Positions 32,892 through 42,530 of a DNA stretch of 54,429 nt are shown here, piece by piece. The DNA lies in assembly GCA_947380835.1 (NCBI GenBank), contig CANCSL010000001.1:1-54429 (forward strand), written 5' to 3'. The notes beneath the pieces were generated by a model. The model did not search any database and was not told the DNA's origin. It worked only from the letters and a program-made list of their open reading frames with translations. A program made the translations under genes and the position numbers. Within the stretch, counting starts at the first letter, position 1; every line of letters begins with the position of its first letter. This stretch comes from Actinomycetota bacterium (GTDB lineage: Bacteria; Actinomycetota; Actinomycetes; Nanopelagicales; Nanopelagicaceae).

Positions 32892-34898
32892 GCGGCGCAA
32901 CGAATCCTTGATGATGGCGCCATCGCTAGTGCGCCAAAAAGGTGGCATCGAATTGAGCAAGACCGAGCCGTAGCGTTTGGTGACAATCCGTGAGTCGAGA
33001 ATGGCGACTACTCCGCGATCGTCAATCGAGCGAATCAAGCGCCCCGTTCCTTGAGAAAGCAAAAGCGCAGCCCGCGGCAAACTGATCTGCATAAAACCGC
33101 TGCCGCCTGAAGCATCTGCTTGTGCGGCTCGTGCGCTCATTACCGGCTCGTCCGGACGCGGAAAGGGAATCCGATCAATAGCGACCAAAGTGCAAGCCGG
33201 CCCGGGAACGTCAATCCCCTGCCATAGCGAAATGGTGCCGAGCAATACCGATGTTGGTTCTTTCGCAAAACGGTCGACGAGAGATCCAACACTGTCACCT
33301 CGCCTTTGAGTGATGATCGGAATCTTGAGTTCGGCCAGGACCGAACGTAAATGGATATCGGCAAGTTCGACTCCGCGCCATGAAGAGAAGAGCGCCAAAG
33401 TGCGACCACCAGCGGCTTCAATGAGCTCGCCGAGTTCGGTCAAAACTTCCTTCGATGGGCCGTCGCGGCCGGGTTCGGGTAGGTGCTTGGGCAGATAGAG
33501 CATGCCTTGGTTGGCAAAATCGAAAGGCGATCCCACATCCAACATCTGAACGTTAGATGGGTCGATTTCTCCGTAGGAATCGAAGGCATCTTCTTCCGAC
33601 TCCTCGGATGAATTGCCTTTGGAGGCTGGTGTTGCGCCAATGAATCCAATTGCTCGAGCAATCGCATCGAAATTTTTGCCAACTGAAAGAGTGGCGCTAG
33701 TGGCGATGACTGGGGTTTGAGTTAACAAGTTTTGGCGTAAGACCGCAGATACATCAAGTGGCGCAAGATGGAGCGTGGAAAATGTGGGATCAAACCAGAG
33801 AACTTGAGCTGCCCCCGGACGCAACATCTTGGTAACAATTTGCAGAATTTCATTAACGGCACCTTTAACCCGAATTCGTTCTGCTTGAGAATCGGGATCC
33901 AAGATTTCCGAATCCTTGGTGATCTGATTGACCAGCGCTTGTGCCGTTTCTTTCACCTTACGAATCGGGGCTTCGAGCTGGGCAGGAAGATCGGGCAATC
34001 GACCGTTGAGGGATTGATCTGATCTAACGTCATCTGCAAAATCTGCAATCGCTTCGGCACAGGCGTCGGCAGCCCTTCCTAAGGCGTCAGCAACTTTGCC
34101 AGGCATATGTTTCTTTGCCATCTTGGCGGCGCGTTCGACTCGACCAGCGGAGAGTTCCTCTGTGACTGCTTGAGTAGTGCGATCCATAAATTCATGCGCT
34201 TCATCGAGAATCACGGCATCGCGCTCGGGCAAAATGGGATGTGAGTCAACAATCTCAATGGCCAACAAAGTGTGATTGGTTACTACTACATCGGCGCTCT
34301 GCGCCTTTGCTTTGGCATTGGCCGAGAAACATTGAGAGCCGAATGCGCACTCGTCTTTACCCATGCATTCGCGCCCAGAAACGGAGTTTGCATACCAAAC
34401 TCGGCGGTCGACTTCGGGCGCATCATCTTTATCTCCGGAGACTCCGGGGGTCGTGGCCCAGGCACGAAGTTTCTTGGCATCTTTTTCCAGCGATGAGATC
34501 TCTAGCAATAATTCGTTATCAGGATCGGATATTTCGCTATTCATTTTCTGGAGACAGAGATAATTTCCGACGCCTTTATAAACGGCGAAAGTGAGTTCGC
34601 GACCAAGCTCTTTTTCTAGCGCCGGTTGAATCCGAGGTAAGTCTCGCTCTACTAATTGACGTTGGAGTGCCAAAGTCGCAGTCGCTACCAACACTTTTTT
34701 ACCGTGCACGAGCGCTGGGACTAGATAGGCCAAAGATTTTCCAGTTCCGGTACCGGCCTGAACCAGGAGGTGATGCCGATCCGAAAGAGCATTGGCGACA
34801 GCTTCGGCCATCTCGATCTGCCCTTCGCGTGGCTGCCCTCCAATGGCGGCAACGGCAGCATCGAGGGCTGACCGCACGGTTGCAGAAATTTCGCTCAC
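32859..34898 (-). CDS. dinG: ATP-dependent DNA helicase, DinG family
   Basis: 679 aa, GTG start. Superfamily 2 XPD-like helicase: Walker A QAGTGTGKSLAYL (about 47-59), four Fe-S cluster cysteines near CMGKDECAFGSQC (with another nearby), DEAH box ILDEAHEF, and C-terminal motif VI in LSQGTGRLIRS. It unwinds DNA with 5'-to-3' polarity in repair of damaged forks. The start is supported by the -10 TAGGGT 6 nt upstream. The last 33 bp overlap the Nudix gene on the opposite strand. Confidence 0.94.
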   Translation of the reverse strand: MSEISATVRSALDAAVAAIGGQPREGQIEMAEAVANALSDRHHLLVQAGTGTGKSLAYLVPALVHGKKVLVATATLALQRQLVERDLPRIQPALEKELGRELTFAVYKGVGNYLCLQKMNSEISDPDNELLLEISSLEKDAKKLRAWATTPGVSGDKDDAPEVDRRVWYANSVSGRECMGKDECAFGSQCFSANAKAKAQSADVVVTNHTLLAIEIVDSHPILPERDAVILDEAHEFMDRTTQAVTEELSAGRVERAAKMAKKHMPGKVADALGRAADACAEAIADFADDVRSDQSLNGRLPDLPAQLEAPIRKVKETAQALVNQITKDSEILDPDSQAERIRVKGAVNEILQIVTKMLRPGAAQVLWFDPTFSTLHLAPLDVSAVLRQNLLTQTPVIATSATLSVGKNFDAIARAIGFIGATPASKGNSSEESEEDAFDSYGEIDPSNVQMLDVGSPFDFANQGMLYLPKHLPEPGRDGPSKEVLTELGELIEAAGGRTLALFSSWRGVELADIHLRSVLAELKIPIITQRRGDSVGSLVDRFAKEPTSVLLGTISLWQGIDVPGPACTLVAIDRIPFPRPDEPVMSARAAQADASGGSGFMQISLPRAALLLSQGTGRLIRSIDDRGVVAILDSRIVTKRYGSVLLNSMPPFWRTSDGAIIKDSLRRLHKQFSEDGQ

Positions 34899-34904
34899 TT
34901 TGTC

Positions 34905-34910
34905 ACCCTA
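34905..34910 (-). promoter_or_regulatory. -10 hexamer TAGGGT, leaderless promoter of dinG
   Basis: TAGGGT is 6 nt upstream of the dinG GTG at 34898 on the minus strand. Confidence 0.5.
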
Positions 34911-34947
34911 TATGTATCTGGCGACGGGAAAGTGCGCTGTGGAAAGA

Positions 34948-36174
34948 TCAGTGGGCAGTGATCGTGGTGCCTTTACCCACGACGACAATGCCACCTTCTG
35001 AAATAGTAAATCGTTGGCGATCTCTCTCGTGATCCACGCCAACTTGGGCTCCAGGTTCCACGATGACATTTTTATCCAAGATAGCGTTACGAATTATCGC
35101 CCCTGCCCCGATTCGGACTGATGGCATCAATACTGATCCTTGAACAAGTGCATTGCTGGCTACTGATACATCGAAGGAACACACCGTGCGTTCCATTCGG
35201 CCGCCGGCAATAATCGATCCAGCCCCAACAATCGAATCGACGGCAGAACCGTTTTCAGAAAACTTTGCAGGTGGCAATGATGGCGGATTTGTCAGCAACG
35301 GCCATTCGCGATTGTATAAATTAAAGATCGGATGGATGGATACTAAATCCATATGTGCTTCGTAGTAAGCGTCGATACTTCCTACATCTCGCCAATAACC
35401 TTTATCGCGCTCGGTCTCGCCCGGCACCACGTTGTTGGCAAAATCGTATGCACGCGCAACACCCATCGCTGTCATCATCGGAATAATATTTCCACCGAGA
35501 TCGTGCCGACTTTCTAGATCTTCCGAATCCAAGATCAGCGCTTCTTCCATCGCATCGCGCTTAAAAATGTAGTTACCCATCGACACCAATGAGTATTCGG
35601 GGTTACCTGGCATAGCTGGTGGGTTTGCAGGTTTTTCGTGGAAAGCCTTAATTGTGATTCCATCTTCAGCAAGTTCGATGACACCGAATTCAGATGCTTC
35701 GGAACGCTTAACGCGAATTGCGGCGACGGTTATTCCTGCACCCGTTTGTAAATGGAAATCAAACATCTGAGCAGGGTCCATGCGATAAACGTGATCGGCA
35801 CCAAAAACCAGAACATGCTCAGGATTTTCATCGTGAATTAAATTAAAGTTTTGCAAAAGTGCATCGGCGCTGCCGGTGTACCAACGTGGTCCGAGCCGTT
35901 GCTGTGCTGGAACTGGAGTGATGTAATTTCCTAACAGGGTAGACATACGCCAAGTCGTTGTGATGTGACGGTCGAGAGAATGAGATTTATATTGTGTTAA
36001 GACTGCGATTTTACGAATATCAGCATTAACCAAATTGGAGAGCACAAAATCAATCAACCGATAAGCCCCACCGAAAGGAACGGCAGGTTTGGCGCGGTCG
36101 GCGGTAAGCGGCATCAAGCGCTTGCCTTCCCCCCCTGCGAGAACGATTCCTAAGGGGAGTTCGAGGCGGGCCAT
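34948..36174 (-). CDS. glgC: Glucose-1-phosphate adenylyltransferase
   Basis: 408 aa. Nucleotidyltransferase signature VLAGGEGKRLMPLTADRAKPAVPFGG (abbreviated), then GSADALLQN, FGADHVYRMD, FHEKPANPP and the C-terminal left-handed beta-helix (INxAILDKNVIVEPGAQVG style). It makes ADP-glucose for glycogen and, in actinobacteria, maltose-1-phosphate. It diverges from glgA across 60 bp, with a -10 (TATCCT) 7 nt from the ATG. The pairing implies shared control of both. Confidence 0.97.
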   Translation of the reverse strand: MARLELPLGIVLAGGEGKRLMPLTADRAKPAVPFGGAYRLIDFVLSNLVNADIRKIAVLTQYKSHSLDRHITTTWRMSTLLGNYITPVPAQQRLGPRWYTGSADALLQNFNLIHDENPEHVLVFGADHVYRMDPAQMFDFHLQTGAGITVAAIRVKRSEASEFGVIELAEDGITIKAFHEKPANPPAMPGNPEYSLVSMGNYIFKRDAMEEALILDSEDLESRHDLGGNIIPMMTAMGVARAYDFANNVVPGETERDKGYWRDVGSIDAYYEAHMDLVSIHPIFNLYNREWPLLTNPPSLPPAKFSENGSAVDSIVGAGSIIAGGRMERTVCSFDVSVASNALVQGSVLMPSVRIGAGAIIRNAILDKNVIVEPGAQVGVDHERDRQRFTISEGGIVVVGKGTTITAH

Positions 36175-36181
36175 GGGCAGA

Positions 36182-36187
36182 AGGATA
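36182..36187 (-). promoter_or_regulatory. -10 hexamer TATCCT, leaderless promoter of glgC
   Basis: TATCCT is 7 nt upstream of the glgC ATG at 36174 on the minus strand, inside the 60-bp glgC/glgA divergent region. Confidence 0.55.
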
Positions 36188-36234
36188 CCGTTAGACTCCC
36201 ATCGGCGAATAGCCTGAAAGGGGCGGCAGAGCAG

Positions 36235-37392
36235 ATGCGTATCGGGTTAGTAACTAAAGAGTGGCCACCTCATATCTATGGTGGGGCCGGTGTTCATGCG
36301 CTGCAATTGACCCAGAGCCTGCAAAAAAATATCGAGGTCGAGGTCCATTGTTTTGGCGAAAAGCGATCAGATGCCACCGGATACTCCCTCCCCGATTCCA
36401 TGAAAGCTTTGAATCCAGCTCTCCAAGCCTTTGTCACCGATATTGAAATCGCCCAAAATCTTTCCGAAGTCGACCTAGTTCACTCGCATACTTGGTATGC
36501 CAATATGGCCGGTCATTACGCCAGCCTCTTGCATGGCATCCCCCACATCATTACCGCACACTCTCTCGAGCCCGATCGCCCTTGGAAAGCCGAACAACTC
36601 GGCGGCGGCTATCGCCTTTCTTCCTGGGCCGAAAAAACTGCCTACGAGGCAGCCGATGCAATTATCGCCGTCAGCAACGGCATGAAGAAAGATATCGTGC
36701 GGGCATACCCCGGCCTTGATCCAGCCAAGATCCACACGATTTTAAATGGCGTGGACACCCAAAAATATTCTCCCCAGAGTGATCCAGCGCTTCTCGAGAG
36801 TTTGGGAATCACTGGTAGATATGCAATTTTTGTCGGCCGCATTACTCGCCAGAAAGGTTTGGGCCACCTGCTTCGCGCCTGGGAAAAAGTCTCACCAGAT
36901 ATTGGATTGGTAATAGCGGCCGGAAGTCCCGACGAGCCAGCCATTGGCGCAGAAATTTCCGAACTTATCGCCGGCCTCCAAGCTAAACGAAATAACGTCT
37001 GGTGGCAGGAGAAGATGTTGCCGCAACCGCAAGTAGCCGCACTTCTCTCCAGCGCCGATCTCTTCATCTGTCCTTCCGTCTACGAACCACTCGGAATCGT
37101 CAATCTCGAAGCGATGGCATGTGAAACCGCCGTATTGGCTTCGCGGGTCGGTGGTATTCCCGAAGTTGTGGTCGATGGCGTAACGGGTGATCTCGTGGAT
37201 TACAACGGCGATGGCCCTGCATTTGAAGCTGCGCTGACAGCGCAGATCATGGATCTCATGAACGATCCTCAGAAATTATCTGCTTACGGCCAGGCTGGAC
37301 GCCAGCGCGCAATTGAAGACTTTGGATGGGATGCCATTGCCGCGCAAACTGAAGATCTTTACCGCCTCGTCATAGATTCTCGCGCGAAGTAA
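36235..37392 (+). CDS. glgA: GT4 glycogen synthase / alpha-maltose-1-phosphate synthase
   Basis: 385 aa, the length of the actinobacterial GlgA/GlgM group (about 387) rather than the 477-aa GT5 enzyme of E. coli. The GT-B fold shows KEWPPHIYGGAGVHALQL at the start, HSHTWYANMAGH, FVGRITRQKGLGHLLRAW and the catalytic E-x7-E in CPSVYEPLGIVNLEAMAC. In mycobacteria the relative mainly joins ADP-glucose to glucose-1-phosphate to make maltose-1-phosphate for GlgE, so the same is likely here. EamA follows 4 nt downstream. Confidence 0.9.
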   Translation: MRIGLVTKEWPPHIYGGAGVHALQLTQSLQKNIEVEVHCFGEKRSDATGYSLPDSMKALNPALQAFVTDIEIAQNLSEVDLVHSHTWYANMAGHYASLLHGIPHIITAHSLEPDRPWKAEQLGGGYRLSSWAEKTAYEAADAIIAVSNGMKKDIVRAYPGLDPAKIHTILNGVDTQKYSPQSDPALLESLGITGRYAIFVGRITRQKGLGHLLRAWEKVSPDIGLVIAAGSPDEPAIGAEISELIAGLQAKRNNVWWQEKMLPQPQVAALLSSADLFICPSVYEPLGIVNLEAMACETAVLASRVGGIPEVVVDGVTGDLVDYNGDGPAFEAALTAQIMDLMNDPQKLSAYGQAGRQRAIEDFGWDAIAAQTEDLYRLVIDSRAK

Positions 37393-37396
37393 GCGC

Positions 37397-38266
37397 ATGT
37401 CCCGAAAAAGTTGGTTCTTATTCCTTGCTGTCGGTTTACTGTGGGGCATTCCCTATCTCTTTATGAAAGTCGCAGTTAAAGAGATCGCGCCTGCAGATAT
37501 AGTTTTTGCTCGAGTCTTCATCGGCTCACTTATTTTGGTTCCGATTGCTCTTCGTAAGGGCGTCCTCAGGGATGCGCTGCGCAATTATCAACATGTGCTC
37601 CCCTACGCCATAGCCGAGATGATCGGCCCTTGGATTCTCATCACTACTGCCGAGAAGAAACTTTCCTCTGGACTTGCCGGTCTCCTGGTGGCGACCGTGC
37701 CTATCTGGTCCACCATCATTTCTTCCTTCCATGGCGATCGAACTGTCTGGCACGCCAAGCGCCTCTTTGGCTTGATAATCGGTTTTATCGGCGTCGTCCT
37801 TGTGGTGGGCATCGAAACTTTCTCTCAAAAACAGAGCTTCCTTTCCATCGGAATGATCATCGTCGCGGCCATTGGGTATGCCTGGGCGGTCATTCGAGTC
37901 AATCGAAAAATCCCGCATGTCAATGGAATCGCTATTAACGGCGTTGCAATGGCGACCACTGCCATTTTTTATCTTCCCTTCGCGGTAGCGCAAGCGCCAT
38001 CACATCTACCTTCACACAAGGCGCTCTTCGCCGTATTAGCCCTGGGGCTCTTCTCCACCGCAACCGCGTTCATTCTCTTCTTCAAATTAATGAGCGATAT
38101 TGGTCCGGCACGCGCTTCGTTGGTCACTTATCTCAACACCGCTTTCGCGGTGGTGCTTGGCGTCCTGTTGTTGGGCGAGCCTCTTACTGCGGGTATCGCA
38201 ATTGGATTGCCGCTAGTCTTGATCGGTTCTTATTTTGCAGGTCGGAAAGTAAAAGCTGCTCGTTAA
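37397..38266 (+). CDS. EamA/DMT family transporter
   Basis: 289 aa with ten hydrophobic segments in two repeats of five, the EamA (DMT) build. The first begins WFLFLAVGLLWGIPYLFMKVAV, and the second has GPARASLVTYLNTAFAVVLGVLLLGE (abbreviated), a common DMT signature. It is an inner membrane protein that likely exports metabolites or amino acids; the substrate is unknown. It starts 4 nt after glgA and may be co-transcribed. Its stop abuts the convergent era stop directly. Confidence 0.92.
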   Translation: MSRKSWFLFLAVGLLWGIPYLFMKVAVKEIAPADIVFARVFIGSLILVPIALRKGVLRDALRNYQHVLPYAIAEMIGPWILITTAEKKLSSGLAGLLVATVPIWSTIISSFHGDRTVWHAKRLFGLIIGFIGVVLVVGIETFSQKQSFLSIGMIIVAAIGYAWAVIRVNRKIPHVNGIAINGVAMATTAIFYLPFAVAQAPSHLPSHKALFAVLALGLFSTATAFILFFKLMSDIGPARASLVTYLNTAFAVVLGVLLLGEPLTAGIAIGLPLVLIGSYFAGRKVKAAR

Positions 38267-39211
38267 TTATCTTTCGGTGAATCCCATACGAGAAAGCGCT
38301 TTAGGATCGCGTTGCCATTCCTTAGAAATCTTTACATGTAGGCCAAGAAAAATTTTGGCGCCTAAAAGTCCTTCGATAGCCTGACGTGACTTAATGCCAA
38401 TTGCCTTGAGGCGAGTGCCTTGCGGTCCAATGATGATGGACTTCTGACTATCTCTTTCGACATGAATCGTGGCGTGAATATCGAAGAAATTCTTGCCTTC
38501 ACGTTCGCTCATTTCGTCGATGGTGATCATGACCGAGTGAGGTAATTCTTCATAGAGATCGGCAATAGCAACTTCTCGAATGAGTTCAGTGATCATTAAC
38601 TCTTGCGCTTGATCTGTGGAGATATCTTCGGGGTAAAGCGATGGCGAGAGCGGGAGGCTGGAAACCAAAAGTTCGAGCAGGAGTTCGGTTTGCTCCGAAT
38701 TCTTTGCCGACAGCGGAACGATCTCTTGAAAGGAAATTCCCAATTTCTTAGCAAATTCCGAAATTGCCATGAGGTGCTGCATCAGTTGTTCTGGCTTCAC
38801 GCGATCGGTTTTCGTTGCTGCAATGTAGATACGTTTTTGACCAGCAACTTGCTTGGCAATAAATTCATCACCCAGCCCAATGGATTCATCAGCGGGAAGG
38901 CAGAGCACAACAGCATCAACAGACTCAAGGTTTTCCGAAACCATGGCGTTGAGCCTGGTCCCTAAGAGAGTTTTCGGCTTATGCACTCCAGGAGTGTCGA
39001 CGACGATCATTTGGAAAGTTGGCCGAGAAATAATTCCACGGATTGGATTTCGGGTCGTGTTGGGATGAGGAGAGGTAATAACAATTTTCTCGCCCACCAT
39101 CGCGTTGACCAAGGTTGACTTCCCCGTGTTAGGACGACCTACAATCGCCACGAATCCGGCGCGATGCTGATCTTGATGATCTGGCACGGAAAGCGTCTCG
39201 TTATTAGGCAT
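38267..39211 (-). CDS. era: GTPase Era
   Basis: 314 aa. G1 GRPNTGKSTLVNA, G2 in NTTRNPIRG, G3 DTPGVHKPK and G4 ATKTDRVK are in order. The C-terminal KH domain has the GxxG loop in IIGPQGTRLKAIG. Era binds the 3' end of 16S rRNA and aids 30S maturation. dprA follows after 15 bp; the row era-dprA-yifB-yraN is compact and same-strand. GGGAG about 9 nt upstream supports the ATG. Confidence 0.96.
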   Translation of the reverse strand: MPNNETLSVPDHQDQHRAGFVAIVGRPNTGKSTLVNAMVGEKIVITSPHPNTTRNPIRGIISRPTFQMIVVDTPGVHKPKTLLGTRLNAMVSENLESVDAVVLCLPADESIGLGDEFIAKQVAGQKRIYIAATKTDRVKPEQLMQHLMAISEFAKKLGISFQEIVPLSAKNSEQTELLLELLVSSLPLSPSLYPEDISTDQAQELMITELIREVAIADLYEELPHSVMITIDEMSEREGKNFFDIHATIHVERDSQKSIIIGPQGTRLKAIGIKSRQAIEGLLGAKIFLGLHVKISKEWQRDPKALSRMGFTER

Positions 39212-39226
39212 AAGCGAAGTCTCCCA

Positions 39227-40108
39227 CTAAGAACCGAGCGGATTAACCAATTCCAAGACGTCAGAGAAAGAAGTTACGAGTTCAGCTGACCTTTCAGCAA
39301 TAAGTCGATGACAACCTGCGCTGGTCGGTGAATTGATTGGGCCGGGAACTGCCATGACTTGGCGGAAAATCTCGGCTGCATCTCGAGCGGTACGTAAAGA
39401 GCCACTTCGATAGGCGGCCTCCACGACGACAGTGCCACGGGAGAGCGCGGCAATAATCCGATTGCGGGTAAGAAATCGAAAGGGCTCAGCTGCAACTTCT
39501 GGCATAACTTCGGTGATGAGCAACCCGTCTTGGGCAATTTCGGAAAAGAGATCTGCATGTCCTGCTGGGTAGTTGTGGCCAAAGCCTCCGGCCAGCACTG
39601 CGACAGTAGAGCCGTCATTGAGAAGTGCTGCCCGATGTGCCGTTGCATCAATTCCATAAGCCCCACCGCTAACAACACTCCAGGAATGATCTGTTGCGCC
39701 GATCGCAAAATCACCAGCGATGCGCGTGCCGTAGGTAGATGGATTTCGGGTGCCGACGATGGAGATCGACCGATCAAGGTTGGCAAGTAACCCGCGGTTA
39801 CCTTTGACGAGGAGGCCAATCGGCGGCGCTGCAAGTGCTTCAAGTTGTGCAGGCCAATCAGGAGATTCATGGGTTACAAAGGTCGCGCCGGATTCGGCAA
39901 CCTGTTCCAGTAATTGCTCGATATTAATCTGCTGAAGTCGATGGCGAATTCGTGCAACTGAGTCCGAGAAATGCTCGTACCCGCCATCGAGAATTTTGCT
40001 CAGCACATAGTCGCAGCCGAATTCGAAGATTTCGTTATGCCAGAGCGCTGATCCGCCTTCGATTGCGGCGAAGAGTCGCAATCTGGATGGAGTGAAGGAA
40101 TCGGTCAT
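39227..40108 (-). CDS. dprA: DNA processing protein DprA
   Basis: 293 aa, single Rossmann-like DprA domain: VGTRNPSTYGTRIAG, VSGGAYGIDATAHRAAL and RFLTRNRIIAALSRGTVVVEA (abbreviated). It protects incoming single-stranded DNA and loads RecA in natural transformation. It has no obvious C-terminal winged helix, consistent with its modest length. The ATG overlaps the end of yifB by 4 bp, so the two are coupled. Other competence genes are not in the window. Confidence 0.95.
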   Translation of the reverse strand: MTDSFTPSRLRLFAAIEGGSALWHNEIFEFGCDYVLSKILDGGYEHFSDSVARIRHRLQQINIEQLLEQVAESGATFVTHESPDWPAQLEALAAPPIGLLVKGNRGLLANLDRSISIVGTRNPSTYGTRIAGDFAIGATDHSWSVVSGGAYGIDATAHRAALLNDGSTVAVLAGGFGHNYPAGHADLFSEIAQDGLLITEVMPEVAAEPFRFLTRNRIIAALSRGTVVVEAAYRSGSLRTARDAAEIFRQVMAVPGPINSPTSAGCHRLIAERSAELVTSFSDVLELVNPLGS

Positions 40109-41628
40109 ATACCCACCTTGACCGAACTTCTGAGGGAGAGCGCTTCCTCAACATTTTCCAGAGAAGGAAGGGCAGCCCCTTGCAGGTCGCATATGCTCCA
40201 AGCAACTCGCAACACTTTGTGAACTCCCCGTGCACTTAAAAGTCCGCGCTCAAGTTCATCATGAATCAGATTCATCGCTGATCTTTCGGCTCGGAACTCC
40301 TTGCGCAACGCTTTAGCCGGAATTTCAGAGTTGAGGCTCCAACCCAATCCATGAAAACGAGCTAATGATCGGGCTCGGGCGCTTTCAACTCGGGCACGAA
40401 TAGTTGCGCTGTCTTCACCCAATGCGGTTTGCAACATATCAACTCGGCTCGGAGGATCAACGAAAACTCGAATATCAATGCGATCCATCAGCGGTCCCGA
40501 TATTTTCTGCAAATAGCGACGCACCTGTAAGGCCGAGCAGGTGCAACCTCTGCCCTTTCCGGCAAAATTTCCGCAGGGACAAGGATTTGCTGCAATCACC
40601 AAGAGAAAAGAGGCAGGGTAGGTGATGGTGCCGATCGAGCGCGTTATGGTGACTTCTCCTGATTCCAAGGGTTGGCGCAGTGCATCGAGTACCCCAGGTG
40701 ACATTTCTGGTGCCTCGTCAATAAAGAGAACTCCGTGGTGGGCCAAGGATGCAGCCCCTGGGCGAATGAAATGGACTCCGCCACCAACCATGGCTGGGGC
40801 CGTCATTGAATGGTGTGGCGCGACAAAGGGCCGAGCAATTGCGGCGGCGGGGTCGATCAATTTTCCGGCCACTGAATGGATAGCGGTTACTTCTAGAGCT
40901 TCTGCCGAAGTGAGTGCCGGCAAAATAGAGGGTAAACGTTGGGCCAGCATGGTCTTACCGGTTCCTGGCGGACCCATGAGTAAAAGATGGTGTCCTCCGA
41001 CGGCAGCTATTTCTAGCGCACGCCGGGCACCTTCCTGGCCGACCAGATCCTCCATGTCGAGCAAAAGGGAAATATCTGGAGTAAACCTCGCAGGCATTTC
41101 TGATTCTGGCACCACGCCATCGGTATAAAAATCGTGCACTTGAGTAAGCGAATCAACAGAAATGATCTCTAGGTTTTCGACAAGGCGAGATTCCATGGCG
41201 TTTGCGGCAGGAATAAAAGCGCGGGTTATTCCTTTAGCCCTGGCAGCCAAAAGCGCGGGCAGGACTCCGCGAACCGGTCTTACCTCACCATCTAAACCAA
41301 GCTCGCCTATAAAAATCGTCTGAGTCATGGAATCTGCTGTCAACAAACCATGTGACATCAAAATCGCCGTGGCTATCGCTAGATCAAAGCTAGAGCCGCT
41401 CTTAGGTAGATATGCGGGCGAAAGCGCAACCGTAATTTTGCGATGGGGCCATTCGAAATTGCTATTGACGATAGCTGACTTAACTCGCTCGCGAGATTCA
41501 GAGAGTGCGGCATCGGGTAGTCCAAGCAAGGTGAAGGTAGGTACGCCGTCTCCGACATCGACTTCAATTGTGATGAGATGACCTTCTAGACCCATGAGCG
41601 CCACCGAGAGCGTTGTCGCGATACTCAA
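40105..41628 (-). CDS. YifB/ComM family Mg-chelatase-like AAA ATPase
   Basis: 507 aa from a TTG at 41628, directly after the yraN stop; a GTG 8 codons in is an alternative. Lon-like S5 fold domain at 1-170 (GLPDAALSESRERVKSAI), AAA module with Walker A GPPGTGKTMLAQRLPSILP (abbreviated) and Walker B GVLFIDEAPE, then the Mg-chelatase C-terminal domain with a CPCGNFAGKGRGCTCS cysteine cluster. ComM-type proteins act as branch-migration helicases that aid integration of transforming DNA, which fits coupling with dprA. Confidence 0.94.
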   Translation of the reverse strand: MSIATTLSVALMGLEGHLITIEVDVGDGVPTFTLLGLPDAALSESRERVKSAIVNSNFEWPHRKITVALSPAYLPKSGSSFDLAIATAILMSHGLLTADSMTQTIFIGELGLDGEVRPVRGVLPALLAARAKGITRAFIPAANAMESRLVENLEIISVDSLTQVHDFYTDGVVPESEMPARFTPDISLLLDMEDLVGQEGARRALEIAAVGGHHLLLMGPPGTGKTMLAQRLPSILPALTSAEALEVTAIHSVAGKLIDPAAAIARPFVAPHHSMTAPAMVGGGVHFIRPGAASLAHHGVLFIDEAPEMSPGVLDALRQPLESGEVTITRSIGTITYPASFLLVIAANPCPCGNFAGKGRGCTCSALQVRRYLQKISGPLMDRIDIRVFVDPPSRVDMLQTALGEDSATIRARVESARARSLARFHGLGWSLNSEIPAKALRKEFRAERSAMNLIHDELERGLLSARGVHKVLRVAWSICDLQGAALPSLENVEEALSLRSSVKVGI

Positions 41629-41988
41629 CTACAAAATCGCACTTCGATAATCGATTCTGCTTTCTCCGGTCGCAGAGGATAAAACCGCAGCACAATCAAT
41701 TTGGTATTCGGCTCCCAAGTGTTGGTGTGTGGAGAGCCAGGCCAACGCTAAACGTTGCAACCGCATTGCCTTTCGAGCATCAATAGCTTCGAGCGGGTGC
41801 CCGAATTTCTCTGATGATCGGGTTTTCACTTCCACAAATCGAATGACTCCGTTTGGAGCCAGAGCAATTAAATCTATTTCACCTTCGCGAATCCGCCAGT
41901 TTCGTTCCAGCAGTCGATTACCTTGACTTTGCAAGAGATCTGCCACGAGATTTTCACCGGCGCGTCCTAGATTTTGTTTGTACCCCAC
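41629..41988 (-). CDS. UPF0102 / YraN family endonuclease-like protein
   Basis: 119 aa, GTG start with a TATCCT hexamer 8 nt upstream. Nuclease-fold pattern: GRAGENLVADLLQSQG, RIREGEIDLIALAPNG with the acidic residues, and FVEVKTRSS. The fold matches restriction-endonuclease-like proteins; cellular role is not established. It sits in the common actinobacterial order rnhB-yraN-yifB-dprA, with a short secreted protein inserted before it. Confidence 0.92.
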   Translation of the reverse strand: MGYKQNLGRAGENLVADLLQSQGNRLLERNWRIREGEIDLIALAPNGVIRFVEVKTRSSEKFGHPLEAIDARKAMRLQRLALAWLSTHQHLGAEYQIDCAAVLSSATGESRIDYRSAIL

Positions 41989-42069
41989 AACAGGTGAGGA
42001 TAGATTTCAGCGTCTTTCATCTGGCATATAAAAAAGTTGACTGTGGGAAATCGAGCTGCTGTGGAGAAA

Positions 42070-42498
42070 TTACTTCAGCACTCGAACAGTGACTGAATAA
42101 ACCCCTTGGCTCCCCGTACATTGAAGCGCCTCACCGCAACTGGTTCGAGATGCAGCAATCACATAGGTCCCGGATTTCTTGGCCACGAAATTCCAGGTCT
42201 GGATGCCACATCCCATGCCGGGAAGGCCGCACCCGTTGGGCGCGCTCGGTCCAGGAAGAATTGGTTTGGCGAGAACCGCGCCAACTTGAGAAACCCCAGA
42301 ATTCTTAGCCGAAGGGCTCAAAGACCAGAACATAGAGTGGAGCGTTAATGTCAGATGCGACCCAACCTTCACCGCATAGGTTTTATTTGCCGAGTTTTCA
42401 TTTAACGTGCGAACCGAACTTGCACTGGCAGATTGTGTGCCAGCAGCGCCAACAAGGATCAAAAGCACAACTGCCACAATGCTGGAATGGCGCTTCAT
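42070..42498 (-). CDS. Secreted small protein, possible I42/chagasin-like fold
   Basis: 142 aa. Signal peptide at residues 1-26 (MKRHSSIVAVVLLILVGAAG ... SASA). The mature part is beta-rich with GCGLPGMGCGIQTWNFVAKKSGTYVI (abbreviated) and a terminal VYSVTVRVLK strand. The order of loops, TLHSMFW-like and a late W-F and GTY strand, recalls chagasin-type (I42) cysteine-protease inhibitors, but identity is weak and four cysteines suggest disulfides. Function unassigned. It interrupts the yraN-rnhB order. Confidence 0.7.
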   Translation of the reverse strand: MKRHSSIVAVVLLILVGAAGTQSASASSVRTLNENSANKTYAVKVGSHLTLTLHSMFWSLSPSAKNSGVSQVGAVLAKPILPGPSAPNGCGLPGMGCGIQTWNFVAKKSGTYVIAASRTSCGEALQCTGSQGVYSVTVRVLK

Positions 42499-42530
42499 TT
42501 CGACTCCCCTGTATAGAACTCGTCAGTGAG

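Noticed and set aside
39227..41628. A defence island around dprA and yifB
   Set aside because: These are the usual housekeeping and competence genes in their common actinobacterial order (rnhB-yraN-yifB-dprA), with no nucleases or restriction genes near.
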